Below the pieces are notes generated by a model that saw only the letters and a program-made list of their open reading frames with translations, did not search any database and had not been told where the DNA came from. From Micromonospora siamensis (GTDB lineage: Bacteria > Actinomycetota > Actinomycetes > Mycobacteriales > Micromonosporaceae), in NCBI RefSeq assembly GCF_900090305.1, contig NZ_LT607751.1, positions 868,001 through 932,000 on the forward strand: a stretch of DNA of 64,000 nucleotides. The letters run 5' to 3'. A program made the position numbers and the translations under genes. The first letter of the stretch is position 1; each line of letters starts with the position of its first letter. Positions 35,284 to 42,871 of the stretch are shown piece after piece.

Positions 35284-35620
35284 CGCATGCCCAGCACAGC
35301 ACACAGGTGACGGCGCACGGGGCACGGCACACCACCAGGTGCAGATCCACGACGGTGAGGGCGGGACAGGGGACCTCCGCGACCCGCGTACGGTTCAGTA
35401 GCAACTCACTGCCGGCGATGTCGGATAGGCAGGCACGCCGGCTGGGCTAGGCGATCTGTCGGAGGTCGCTGCCGACCCGCTACCGCTGTACACGCCTCCC
35501 CGCCGAACCTCGGCTCGACGAAGGCCGCAGGAGTGATCGGGCCTCCGTGCCAAAGTCCCGGCGATCGGGTACGGGTAGAACCATGGTTTCTGCAAGTGGG
35601 CTGACTGCCGGCGGCACCTC

Positions 35621-36649
35621 GTGACGGCCGCGGGTACCTGGCCCCTCGTGCCCAGCGTGATCGCGTTGCTCGCCGCGCTGGTGGCGATTCTGTTCGCGGG
35701 TGGGGCGTTGGCCCGGACGGCAGACCAGCTGGCGGACCGGACCGGCATGGGGGAAGCGGTGGCCGGTGCGCTGCTGCTCGGCGCGGTGACCTCGCTGCCC
35801 GGCATCGCCACCACGATCATCGGTTCCGTGCGGCAGGACGCCGAGTTCGCCCTCGCCAACCCGATCGGTGGCATCGCGGTGCAGACGGTGTGGCTGGCGA
35901 TCGCCGACCTGCTCTACCGCCGGTCCAACATCGAACACGCAGCGGCTTCCCTGGAGAATGTCCTGCAGGCGATCATCCTGGTGGCGTTGCTCTGCCTGCC
36001 CGTGGTGGCGTACGCGACGCCTGAACTCACCGTCCTCTGGGTGCACCCGGCGAGCCTGCTGATACCGGTGATCTATCTGTACGGTCTGGCACTGCTCCGC
36101 AGGCTCCGAAAGGAACCGATGTGGTTCGCGCGCCGCACCGCCGACACCCGTCAGGACGTGCCGGCCACGACCCCGTCTGAGGTGAGCCTCCGCCGGCTGT
36201 GGTTGCGGCTGGCCGCGCTGGCTGCCGTGGTGGCCGCCACCGGTTACCTGATCGGCCAGGGTGGGCTCGGCGTAGTCGCCGCCTCGGGCCTGCCCAGCGG
36301 TTTCGTGGGCTTCACGCTCACCACGGCGATCACCTCCCTACCGGAGTTGATCACCCTCATCGCGGCGATTCGCATCGGGGCGTTGACCCTCGGCATCGGC
36401 AACATCCTCGGTGGCAACGCCTTCGACGCCTTGATGATCTTCCTGGCCGACGCCGCATACCGGCCTGGATCGATCTATTCGGAAGCGAACCTGTCGGGTC
36501 TGCTGTTCACTGGAATGACCACTCTGATGACCGCCACGCTGGCCGCTGGGCTGATCATCCGGGAACGTCGGGGAATCGGCTTCGAAGGGGCCGCGATCCC
36601 GTTCATCTACCTGGCCACCGTGGTGCTACTGCTCATCCGACCCGGCTGA
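35621..36649 (+). CDS. Sodium/calcium exchanger-family (CaCA) membrane protein
   Basis: The 342-residue protein has ten or so hydrophobic segments and the two alpha-repeats of the cation/Ca2+ antiporter family: GAVTSLPGIATTIIGS followed by NPIGGIAVQ, and TTAITSLPELITLIAA followed by GNILGGNAFD. In the first repeat the ion-binding Glu of the usual TSLPE is replaced by Gly, so transport specificity is uncertain. GTG start at 35621. The gene is the last chromosomal gene before the island. Confidence 0.83.
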   Translation: MTAAGTWPLVPSVIALLAALVAILFAGGALARTADQLADRTGMGEAVAGALLLGAVTSLPGIATTIIGSVRQDAEFALANPIGGIAVQTVWLAIADLLYRRSNIEHAAASLENVLQAIILVALLCLPVVAYATPELTVLWVHPASLLIPVIYLYGLALLRRLRKEPMWFARRTADTRQDVPATTPSEVSLRRLWLRLAALAAVVAATGYLIGQGGLGVVAASGLPSGFVGFTLTTAITSLPELITLIAAIRIGALTLGIGNILGGNAFDALMIFLADAAYRPGSIYSEANLSGLLFTGMTTLMTATLAAGLIIRERRGIGFEGAAIPFIYLATVVLLLIRPG

Positions 36650-36814
36650 ACGCCTCCGGCCGACCCGTGCCCCTCGGATCACCCGACCGGCAACTCCGCC
36701 ACCATCCATGGCGATCCGCTGACGCTGCCTGCTCATGAGGCACGGACCTGGCTGCTGTCACGAACGGAGGGCAGGGCTCAACCGGCCACCCTACGGGCCG
36801 CTGGCGTGCGGAAA

Positions 36815-36853
36815 AGTGGGCCGCCAGGGACTCGAACCCTGAACCTATGGATT
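36815..36853. repeat. attL: 39-bp copy of tRNA-Lys 3' end
   Basis: It is identical to 47027-47065. The tRNA portion runs from the anticodon loop to the 3' end and then diverges (gccggcg instead of aaaagtc), so it is not a functional tRNA. Confidence 0.95.
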
Positions 36854-36936
36854 GCCGGCGAGCCGGCCTTCTGCGGTGTGGTTCGAGGTCATCCGGCCTG
36901 CTGACGTGCTTCTCGGCCGGGTTCGGCTCGCACGGT

Positions 36937-36957
36937 TGCTGTACTTCGCTGCTGTAC
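36937..36957. repeat. 21-bp direct repeat near left island end
   Basis: tgctgtac-ttc-gctgctgtac contains two gctgtac units and is identical to 46953-46973, 84 bp inside attL. It may be an integrase arm-binding site. Confidence 0.7.
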
Positions 36958-36965
36958 TGCTGGCA

Positions 36966-37139
36966 TCAGACCAGGCGCTGGATGCGGACTTTGGGGCGCT
37001 CGTTCCTGAGGTGGCCTTGCGTGTGCTGGCGGACCTGCTCGTCCCAGACCTCCTGGTCGTAGTCCGGGTCCGGCGGGATCCACTTGTGTGAGCCATCGCT
37101 GTAGTGGAACTTCTCGTCGCCGGGTCGCAGGATGCTCAT
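36966..37139 (-). CDS. Small hypothetical protein of integrative element (57 aa)
   Basis: The product begins MSILRPGDEKFHYSDGSHKW and is rich in charged residues, ending RNERPKVRIQRLV. Its ATG overlaps the previous gene's stop (ATGA), so it is translated together with the two genes upstream. The function is unknown. Confidence 0.6.
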   Translation of the reverse strand: MSILRPGDEKFHYSDGSHKWIPPDPDYDQEVWDEQVRQHTQGHLRNERPKVRIQRLV

Positions 37140-37354
37140 CGGGTCCAGCCGAGGAATCGGTGGTGCAGGTGACCAGCGGGGACGTGGCCCAGGTCCTCGG
37201 CGGCGTCGACGAGCTGGGCTGCCAGGTAAAGGGCGAGTGACACCGGGGCGCGGTCGTACTCCGCTCGCAGCTCTCGACGGCGAGTGTGGCAGGGCCAGTC
37301 GGCACCGCAGCCGCCGCACGTCCAGCCCGGCGTGATCGGGAGGTGGGTCGTCAT
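37136..37354 (-). CDS. Small cysteine-containing protein of integrative element (72 aa)
   Basis: The start MTTHLPITPGWTCGGCG carries a CxxC followed by WPCHTRRRELRAEYDRAPVSLALYL; the C-terminus is LHHRFLGWTR. Closely similar small proteins are common in Micromonosporaceae integrative elements, though no function is known. It overlaps its neighbours on both sides by 4 bp. Confidence 0.65.
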   Translation of the reverse strand: MTTHLPITPGWTCGGCGADWPCHTRRRELRAEYDRAPVSLALYLAAQLVDAAEDLGHVPAGHLHHRFLGWTR

Positions 37355-37620
37355 CTCGGCGCGTCCTGGCTCGGCCAGTGGCCGCGGTTGATCGGGATGG
37401 GATGACGGCTTCGGCAGGGCAGGTCGCGGCCGCAGCGGCATATGCGCCGCCAGTGCTGCCATGACCAGACGGGTCGGTGCCGGCGGGCGAGGGTCAGCGC
37501 CGCCGCCAGGACGTACTCGTCGTAAGACACGCGCCGCCGGCTGTTGTCCTGCCTCTGGTGGTAACCGGCACCCCGCACGCCACCTGCGGTCGAACCAGTT
37601 GCATCGTTCGGTCTGGTCAT
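37351..37620 (-). CDS. Small basic protein of integrative element (89 aa)
   Basis: The ATG at 37620 has a GGGAGG ribosome site. The product has RRRVSYDEYVLAAALTLARRH and a cysteine pair (CRCGRDLPC) that could bind metal. It is the first gene of the three-gene overlapping run and diverges from the GntR gene. The function is unknown. Confidence 0.6.
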   Translation of the reverse strand: MTRPNDATGSTAGGVRGAGYHQRQDNSRRRVSYDEYVLAAALTLARRHRPVWSWQHWRRICRCGRDLPCRSRHPIPINRGHWPSQDAPR

Positions 37621-37702
37621 CACGCCTCCCGCCGACGCTGGGGATCCCGTGGGCACCCGGTCAGCCGTGTCCGGAGACAGGGCACCCACGGCAGGACGAC
37701 CC

Positions 37703-37827
37703 GCCGCCAAGCTGGGTAGCCCCACGAGCAACTTAGGACGCAATGTGCGCAGGGTCAACAGCTACGACACATAGCGTTGTAAGTCGAGCCAGAGGTGTGG
37801 TCTGCTTGCACCAGCCGCCAAGCTGGG
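37703..37827. promoter_or_regulatory. Divergent promoter with two 14-bp direct repeats
   Basis: gccgccaagctggg occurs at 37703-37716 and 37814-37827, flanking the region between the small-gene run and the GntR gene. The second copy lies 10 bp before the GntR ATG. They are candidate operators for that regulator. Confidence 0.5.
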
Positions 37828-37837
37828 AGCACCACCT

Positions 37838-38062
37838 ATGTCTGAAGCCGCCTACCTACAGGTAGCCCGGGATATCCGCGAGCAGGTCAGCTCCGGCCAG
37901 TTGAAGCCGGGCGACAAGCTGCCGTCGTTTGCCGCCCTTTGCGAGCACTACGAGGTCAGCAACACCGTGATCCGGGCCGCCATGCTGCTGCTCAAGGCCG
38001 AAGGGCTGATCGACGGCCGGCAAGGCAAGGGCGTCTACATCGCCAACCCGCTTCCCAGGTAA
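37838..38062 (+). CDS. Minimal GntR-family regulator (winged helix only)
   Basis: The 74-residue protein is just the DNA-binding domain: YLQVARDIREQVSSGQLKPGDKLPS, then VSNTVIRAAMLLLKAEGLI and the wing GRQGKGVYI. No effector-binding domain is present. Such KorSA/Pra-like minimal GntR proteins are typical regulators of actinomycete integrative elements. It diverges from the small-gene run. Confidence 0.85.
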   Translation: MSEAAYLQVARDIREQVSSGQLKPGDKLPSFAALCEHYEVSNTVIRAAMLLLKAEGLIDGRQGKGVYIANPLPR

Positions 38063-38096
38063 GCCCCGGTCGCTCTCTAAGGGCGCGACGTCTCGC

Positions 38097-38342
38097 TTAC
38101 AAGCTCTGTGCACCGCGTCCGCGCTCGTCCGGGAACGGCCGCAAGCTCGGAGCCTCGTCGATGTCAGCCCACGTCAGCGTGCCACCGTCCGGCGCGGTTG
38201 CTGTCAGCGTTGCTGTCAACAGCCGCTCCGCCCGCCCCCGGGGGATGCGGACACAAGCTCCCGGCCGCTGCCAACTGATGGCAGCCGTCGTCAACGAGCA
38301 GGTGCCGGATGTCGTCGGTTCACGTTTCGCGTCGGCTCGCAT
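38097..38342 (-). CDS. Doubtful small ORF (81 aa)
   Basis: The frame overlaps the 3' end of the gene at 38320-38961 by 23 bp and could be translationally coupled to it. The sequence has no recognised motif (RGRAERLLTATLTATAPDGG), and coding bias is weak. Between 38063 and 38319 nothing else is seen. Confidence 0.25.
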   Translation of the reverse strand: MRADAKREPTTSGTCSLTTAAISWQRPGACVRIPRGRAERLLTATLTATAPDGGTLTWADIDEAPSLRPFPDERGRGAQSL

Positions 38343-38961
38343 CGAGGCTCGCGCTGCCTTCTTGCCGCCTCACTGCCTCACGACTCGGCCGTGGGATGCG
38401 CCGGCGCTCGACAGGCTCCTCCGGCTCGTCCCTCTGGTCACTGTGAGTAGAAGTGATGATGCGGCTGGCCTCCCGCAGAGCGCGCACGTTTCCCAGCACG
38501 TACCACAGCCGTTGGCGCTCAGGGTCGAGCGCTGTAGCAACCGGGACGTTCAACTCTTTGATGATCTGGGCCTTCCTCAGGCGCGTGCGACTGGAAAGCA
38601 TCAGTCCGTGGACACACATGGCGTACTCCACCAGTAGCTGTCGGAGCGGGCCCCCGTAGACGGCGACGAACCGGCCCGAGTCGTCAAAGAGTTGCTGAAC
38701 GATCAGGCGCAGACGCTCCTCTTGGCGCACCTGCTCAGCGCGGACACGGTCGCGCACCTCGCGGCTCATGTCCTTCGGCAGCTCTTCTGCGAGTACGCCA
38801 GCGGACAGCGACAACCCCACCATTCGGCTCATGAGCTCCCGCCGGGCTGCTCGGCGTTCTTTGTTGGCCTCCACGCGCGGCTTCACAACCTGCTCAACCA
38901 CCGTCGCGGCCACCACGGAGGTTGCGACGGAAGCAGCGAAGGTCGTGGCATCGATTGGCAT
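38320..38961 (-). CDS. Membrane-anchored hypothetical protein with coiled coil
   Basis: The 213-residue product has one N-terminal hydrophobic segment (TFAASVATSVVAATVVEQVV) followed by a basic, Glu/Arg-rich helical region (EANKERRAARRELMSRMV and VRAEQVRQEERLRLIV). The C-terminal 50 residues are charged and probably disordered. It lies upstream of the defence cassette on the island. No family recognised. Confidence 0.55.
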   Translation of the reverse strand: MPIDATTFAASVATSVVAATVVEQVVKPRVEANKERRAARRELMSRMVGLSLSAGVLAEELPKDMSREVRDRVRAEQVRQEERLRLIVQQLFDDSGRFVAVYGGPLRQLLVEYAMCVHGLMLSSRTRLRKAQIIKELNVPVATALDPERQRLWYVLGNVRALREASRIITSTHSDQRDEPEEPVERRRIPRPSREAVRRQEGSASLDASRRET

Positions 38962-39049
38962 CGGGCTCCCCTCATGGGCGACTATCGGTCTTCATCTTGA
39001 CCTTCGATGGCACACCGTCTGTCGAGCCCGGCACGGCGGGTCGCCGGAC

Positions 39050-39068
39050 GCCGCCTTGCAAAGGCGGC
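39050..39068 (-). terminator. Hairpin in the 322-bp gap 38962-39283
   Basis: gccgcctt-gca-aaggcggc is a perfect 8-bp stem with a 3-nt loop. It could end the leftward controller-gene transcript, although it lies 216 bp beyond that stop. Nothing else is seen in the gap. Confidence 0.35.
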
Positions 39069-39283
39069 TCCGGGTTGCGGTCGCGTGCCGATCGATGTCA
39101 GCGACTTGCGCTGGCGTCACGGACACGGCTGTCCTGCATCAGCTATTGGCGGCCGCAGCTTCGCATCTCGCTGACTTTCTGCTGACCGAGTCCCTGTCCT
39201 GGGTTCTCAGCCCGAACGGTTGGGCTGCCGGCGTGGTTGTGGCTCACAGCTGGTACCCGGGTCACGAGCATCAGCCCCCTCGG

Positions 39284-39547
39284 CTAAAGCCCCTCTCGCC
39301 ACAGTGACTCTGGGTCAGGGACCAGCTCCCCGGGAGCGACATCCAGGGCTTGGGCGAGGGCCCGGACGGTCCTCATCCTCGGGGCCGTAACGCCGGCCTC
39401 AATCCTTGCAATCGTCGCGCGGCCCAGGCCGGAGCGCTCGGATAGGTCGTGCTGCGTCAGGAATCGCGCCAGCCGCATGGCTCGTAGGCGGCTAGCGAGC
39501 TGACGTCTTGCGTCCGGCATCAAGTTCTTGATGGCGGAATGATACAT
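39284..39547 (-). CDS. XRE-family helix-turn-helix regulator, probable controller of the R-M cassette
   Basis: The 87-residue protein is a single HTH_3 domain: RLRAMRLARFLTQHDLSERSGLGRATIARIE, then AGVTAPRMRTVRALAQAL. It diverges from the methyltransferase gene, with about 94 bp between starts. That arrangement is common for C-proteins of restriction-modification systems, which delay nuclease expression. The role here is inferred from position. Confidence 0.82.
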   Translation of the reverse strand: MYHSAIKNLMPDARRQLASRLRAMRLARFLTQHDLSERSGLGRATIARIEAGVTAPRMRTVRALAQALDVAPGELVPDPESLWREGL

Positions 39548-39641
39548 TAACGCGACGCGAATGATGCAGCGCGAGGGGGGCCGATGAGCCTAGCGTCCGC
39601 CGGTGCGGGGAACGTCAGTGCAGCCTGGGAGACTTCCGGCG

Positions 39642-40805
39642 ATGACTGCTGACGTTGAGCCCTCGCGACTCCAGCCCCAGGTACTGCCGCTCTTTGCCGA
39701 TCGGACCCCACGTGTTGTTGACTCGGACGAGGCCTTCGGCGACAAAGCAGCCGAGGTCCCGGGACCTGACACCGCTGGCCTACCTGCGCCCACCCAACGA
39801 GTGATCGTTGGCGACGCGCGCAAGATCGATCTGCCCGACGCTAGTGTCGATCTGATCGTCACCTCGCCGCCGTACTGGAAAAAGCGTGACTACGGTCATG
39901 CGGACCAGATTGGCCTTGAAGACACTCCCCAAGGCTTTGTCTCCTCAATCATGGACTGCTTCCAGGAATGGCGCCGGCTACTGCGGCCAACGGGTTCGAT
40001 CTTCCTCAACGTCGGCGACACCTACTACAAGCGTTCGCTCATGGGTATCCCGGGTCGTATCGAGGCAGCAGCGATGGACAACGGTTGGTTAGTCCGGAAT
40101 CGAATCATCTGGGCCAAGGAGAAGGGTCAGGGGATGCCGGAACCCGCCAAGAATCGCTTGGCGAACCGGCATGAGTACATCATTCATTTCAGCCCGCGCA
40201 CGAACTATTACTACGACCTTTTTGGCTACTCTGCGGAGTACGGTAATGGTGCAAACCCGGGTGACGTCTGGACTATGGGACTTGATAGGAACATGGGCGC
40301 TCACCTTGCTCCCTATCCGCGAGAGTTGGTGCGCCGAGCCATCGTCCTAGCCTGCCCTCCGACGGTCTGCACGACCTGCGGCGTCCCGCCTGAGCGGGTC
40401 GTCGCAAGGACCGCGCGGCTCGACCCCAGTCGGCCTCAAGCCAAGCGAGCAATGCAGCTCGCGGTTGAGAAGGGTCTCACCGAAGCTCACATTGCAGCGA
40501 TCCAGGCCACAGGAGTCTCGGATGCCGGCAAGGCACTTTCTTTTCAGACCGGCACTGGTCGCAATTCCAAGTCAGTCCAAACCCTCGCTAGGGAGGCAAA
40601 GGAAGCGCTCGGCGGGTATTTCCGAGAGTTCACGTTTGCCAAAAAGATCACGACCGGTTGGACTAGCTGCGGACACGAAGGGCGAACCCGGGGCGTAGTC
40701 CTCGACCCATTCATGGGAACCGGCACAACCCTGCAAGTTGCCTTGCAGACCGGGCGAGACGCGATCGGGGTCGATTTGAATCCAATCGCCCCTGAGGTCG
40801 GCTAA
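39642..40805 (+). CDS. Beta-class DNA methyltransferase, probably N4-cytosine
   Basis: Motif IV (TSPPYW, residues 74-79) precedes motif I (DPFMGTGTT, near residue 360), the beta-class order. S-P-P-Y is usual in m4C enzymes, although m6A cannot be excluded. A Cys cluster (CPPTVCTTCG, then TSCGH) forms a zinc-knuckle insertion seen in phage-type methylases. The start is ATG 39642 (387 residues); a GTG at 39603 would add 13 residues. The gene converges on the nuclease gene and overlaps its stop by 4 bp. It should protect host DNA from the adjacent nuclease. Confidence 0.9.
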   Translation: MTADVEPSRLQPQVLPLFADRTPRVVDSDEAFGDKAAEVPGPDTAGLPAPTQRVIVGDARKIDLPDASVDLIVTSPPYWKKRDYGHADQIGLEDTPQGFVSSIMDCFQEWRRLLRPTGSIFLNVGDTYYKRSLMGIPGRIEAAAMDNGWLVRNRIIWAKEKGQGMPEPAKNRLANRHEYIIHFSPRTNYYYDLFGYSAEYGNGANPGDVWTMGLDRNMGAHLAPYPRELVRRAIVLACPPTVCTTCGVPPERVVARTARLDPSRPQAKRAMQLAVEKGLTEAHIAAIQATGVSDAGKALSFQTGTGRNSKSVQTLAREAKEALGGYFREFTFAKKITTGWTSCGHEGRTRGVVLDPFMGTGTTLQVALQTGRDAIGVDLNPIAPEVG

Positions 40806-42871
40806 TCTGAGGCGGCCGGGAAGAAGGACACCAAGCGAGGCAACAGAGCATCGTCAGATCGCAGCACAAGCCGAAAGACCTCGTTCCACTGAGGCCTTTC
40901 CATCAGCCCTTGGTGGGCCGCTTTATTGCGGTACCGGGAGCGCAGGTGGTCAAGGTCAGTAACGAGAGTCGCAAGACTTGAGAGATCCAGCCCTTCCCCG
41001 TCCATGTGTTGACGGAGCTGGCGAGCCACAATGCCATTGCCTCCGCCGAGGGCTTCCCGCAACCTCAACAGCATTGTGCCCAGGGTCCAGCGCTCGGCGT
41101 TGCAGCCAGGTTGCCCGCGAACTCCGGACAGTGCGGGCATGGCGAGCCGTTCTCGAAGCAGCCGCTCAATCGGGGCACACAGACCGAGGACCGGGCCGGC
41201 AAGATCAGCGCCGTCAGGAGCGGTGACGCCGAAATGGACGGCGGTTTTCACCATCCGCTGCACTTCCTCGCCGAGTTGGGGCCAAGCATCTTCGAGCAAC
41301 GCCCGAAGGTGCGCAGACGTCGTTTCGAGTACGTGCGATGGAAACTGGCCCGCGAGGGTCTGAAGTTGGGCCACGGCCAGAGCTTGTGCTCGGGCGCCCG
41401 CCCGTTCGGCCGTGTCACCTTCCTCATCGTCATCCCTTGTGAGGACCTCCACCTGGTCCGCCGGCACACCAGTGGCCGCCACGACAAGCCGCGCGAGAAC
41501 GTCAAAAGCACGGGCGCTGCCCTCAACATCACCTGGCTCGACGGCAATAACCTCGATCGTTCCAGCTCCATCGCCCAGGCCGGTCTGCAGGCGGTTGCGG
41601 TTGCCGTACGACCCAAAGCCCTTGGGTTCGTGGAAGATCAGACCACCAAGTCGTACGGGTCGCCCTGCATTCGCGAAGTAGCCCAGGAGCTTGTAGAGCT
41701 CCTGTCCGCGAGCGGTCCGCCGGCGCAGCTTCGCGTCGACCAGTATCACCTCGGCAGCGCTGTCGACGTGCCTGCACCGGATACCCAGGTCGGGGAAAGC
41801 GCGGAGCTGCCGACCTCCGGGCTGGTACCACCAACGGTTGTCAGCTTCTACAAGGACGGCGAGCGCGGGCTGAAAGAACAGCTCGACAGTATCCGCCCCG
41901 GCATCCCAGATGAAAAGCGGCGACCGCGTGTCACGCTGCAGCAAGTGGGGAGCGGCGTACCGAGGTGGACCGAGTAGTCGGCTGATCGCGGCCGTGAGCT
42001 GAGCCAGGCACCAGAGCTCAAACAACTTGTCATCAAATTGGGGCCCGTAGAACGCCGCGGCCAGCTCTCCTTCGGCTACCTCGGGCTCTCCGCTTATTGC
42101 CCTACGAACCCACGCAGCCAGCTGCTCGTAGCCTCCGGCACGGGTCACGTGGCCAGCCCGCAATCTTGCTTCCACCCTGTCAAGCAGCTCGCCAACCGTT
42201 TCCCGTTGAGCCGCTCTAGCGGCCTCGACAGCGGCTGCACGGAACGTAGGGTGCGTACCCAGCCTCACCAAATCAGCGCGAGTTTGCGCAGCTGCGCGTC
42301 CTTCCGGAGCACCAGCGGTCTGGCCGAGGAGGAGTAGGCATACATCGAGCTCGGCCACCAACCAGTGCAGTGCGAATGCTGCCAGGGTGTTCTCTGGCGT
42401 CACCCTGCTGCGCTGTAGGTCAACCACGGGGTAGTGGCGAGGTGAGCTGCGCCGTCCCCGTTGCTGCAAGTAACGGGGGACATCTAGCCGACCGTGCAAG
42501 TGGCCTACCTGTACATCACGGACCTGCTCATACCGGAAGTTGGCATTTCGGAGCACGACTACGAGAACTTCGATTAGCTGTCGCCCACTAACGAGAGCGG
42601 CGCGGAGCCGGAGAGCCGCTAGTACGGGGTCAACGGCTTGTCGGGTTTGGCCCGGCACGTTGACCGAGTGGGTGCCAACAACCGCCGCCGGCTGGAGCCG
42701 CAGCTGGTCACTTCGAACAAAGTAGGTCGCCACAAAGGGGAGGGCTGCGGACAGGGCTGCCAATCGGCTGCGGTCCGTGAAGTAACCGCTCCCCAGGTCC
42801 TCCGAGGCTTCCCCGTCCTCGTCGTCCCATGCTTCCTCTATGAGCGTCTCTGCGGGCGGCGCTCCGGTCAT
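40802..42871 (-). CDS. PD-(D/E)XK nuclease subunit (McrC/LlaJI-R2-like) with HEPN-like C-terminus
   Basis: The 689-residue protein has an N-terminal helical part with PENTLAAFALHWL and DKLFELWCLAQL, patterns shared with McrC/DUF2357-type partners of McrB. The nuclease core is FPDLGIRC (Asp361) and VILVDAKLRRR (Asp379-x-Lys381), followed by ELYKLLGYF. Residues 540-689 form a separate helical region with LRSRYRNKAAHQG, where R648-N-K-A-A-H653 fits the HEPN R-x4-H motif. The ATG overlaps the ATPase stop by 4 bp. It is expected to cut DNA when driven by the ATPase. The HEPN reading rests on the motif and helical context only. Confidence 0.78.
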   Translation of the reverse strand: MTGAPPAETLIEEAWDDEDGEASEDLGSGYFTDRSRLAALSAALPFVATYFVRSDQLRLQPAAVVGTHSVNVPGQTRQAVDPVLAALRLRAALVSGRQLIEVLVVVLRNANFRYEQVRDVQVGHLHGRLDVPRYLQQRGRRSSPRHYPVVDLQRSRVTPENTLAAFALHWLVAELDVCLLLLGQTAGAPEGRAAAQTRADLVRLGTHPTFRAAAVEAARAAQRETVGELLDRVEARLRAGHVTRAGGYEQLAAWVRRAISGEPEVAEGELAAAFYGPQFDDKLFELWCLAQLTAAISRLLGPPRYAAPHLLQRDTRSPLFIWDAGADTVELFFQPALAVLVEADNRWWYQPGGRQLRAFPDLGIRCRHVDSAAEVILVDAKLRRRTARGQELYKLLGYFANAGRPVRLGGLIFHEPKGFGSYGNRNRLQTGLGDGAGTIEVIAVEPGDVEGSARAFDVLARLVVAATGVPADQVEVLTRDDDEEGDTAERAGARAQALAVAQLQTLAGQFPSHVLETTSAHLRALLEDAWPQLGEEVQRMVKTAVHFGVTAPDGADLAGPVLGLCAPIERLLRERLAMPALSGVRGQPGCNAERWTLGTMLLRLREALGGGNGIVARQLRQHMDGEGLDLSSLATLVTDLDHLRSRYRNKAAHQGLMERPQWNEVFRLVLRSDDALLPRLVSFFPAASD

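Noticed and set aside
35430..35620. Possible manganese (yybP-ykoY) riboswitch before the exchanger gene
   Set aside because: The conserved core sequence of that class is not found; only a short palindrome is seen.
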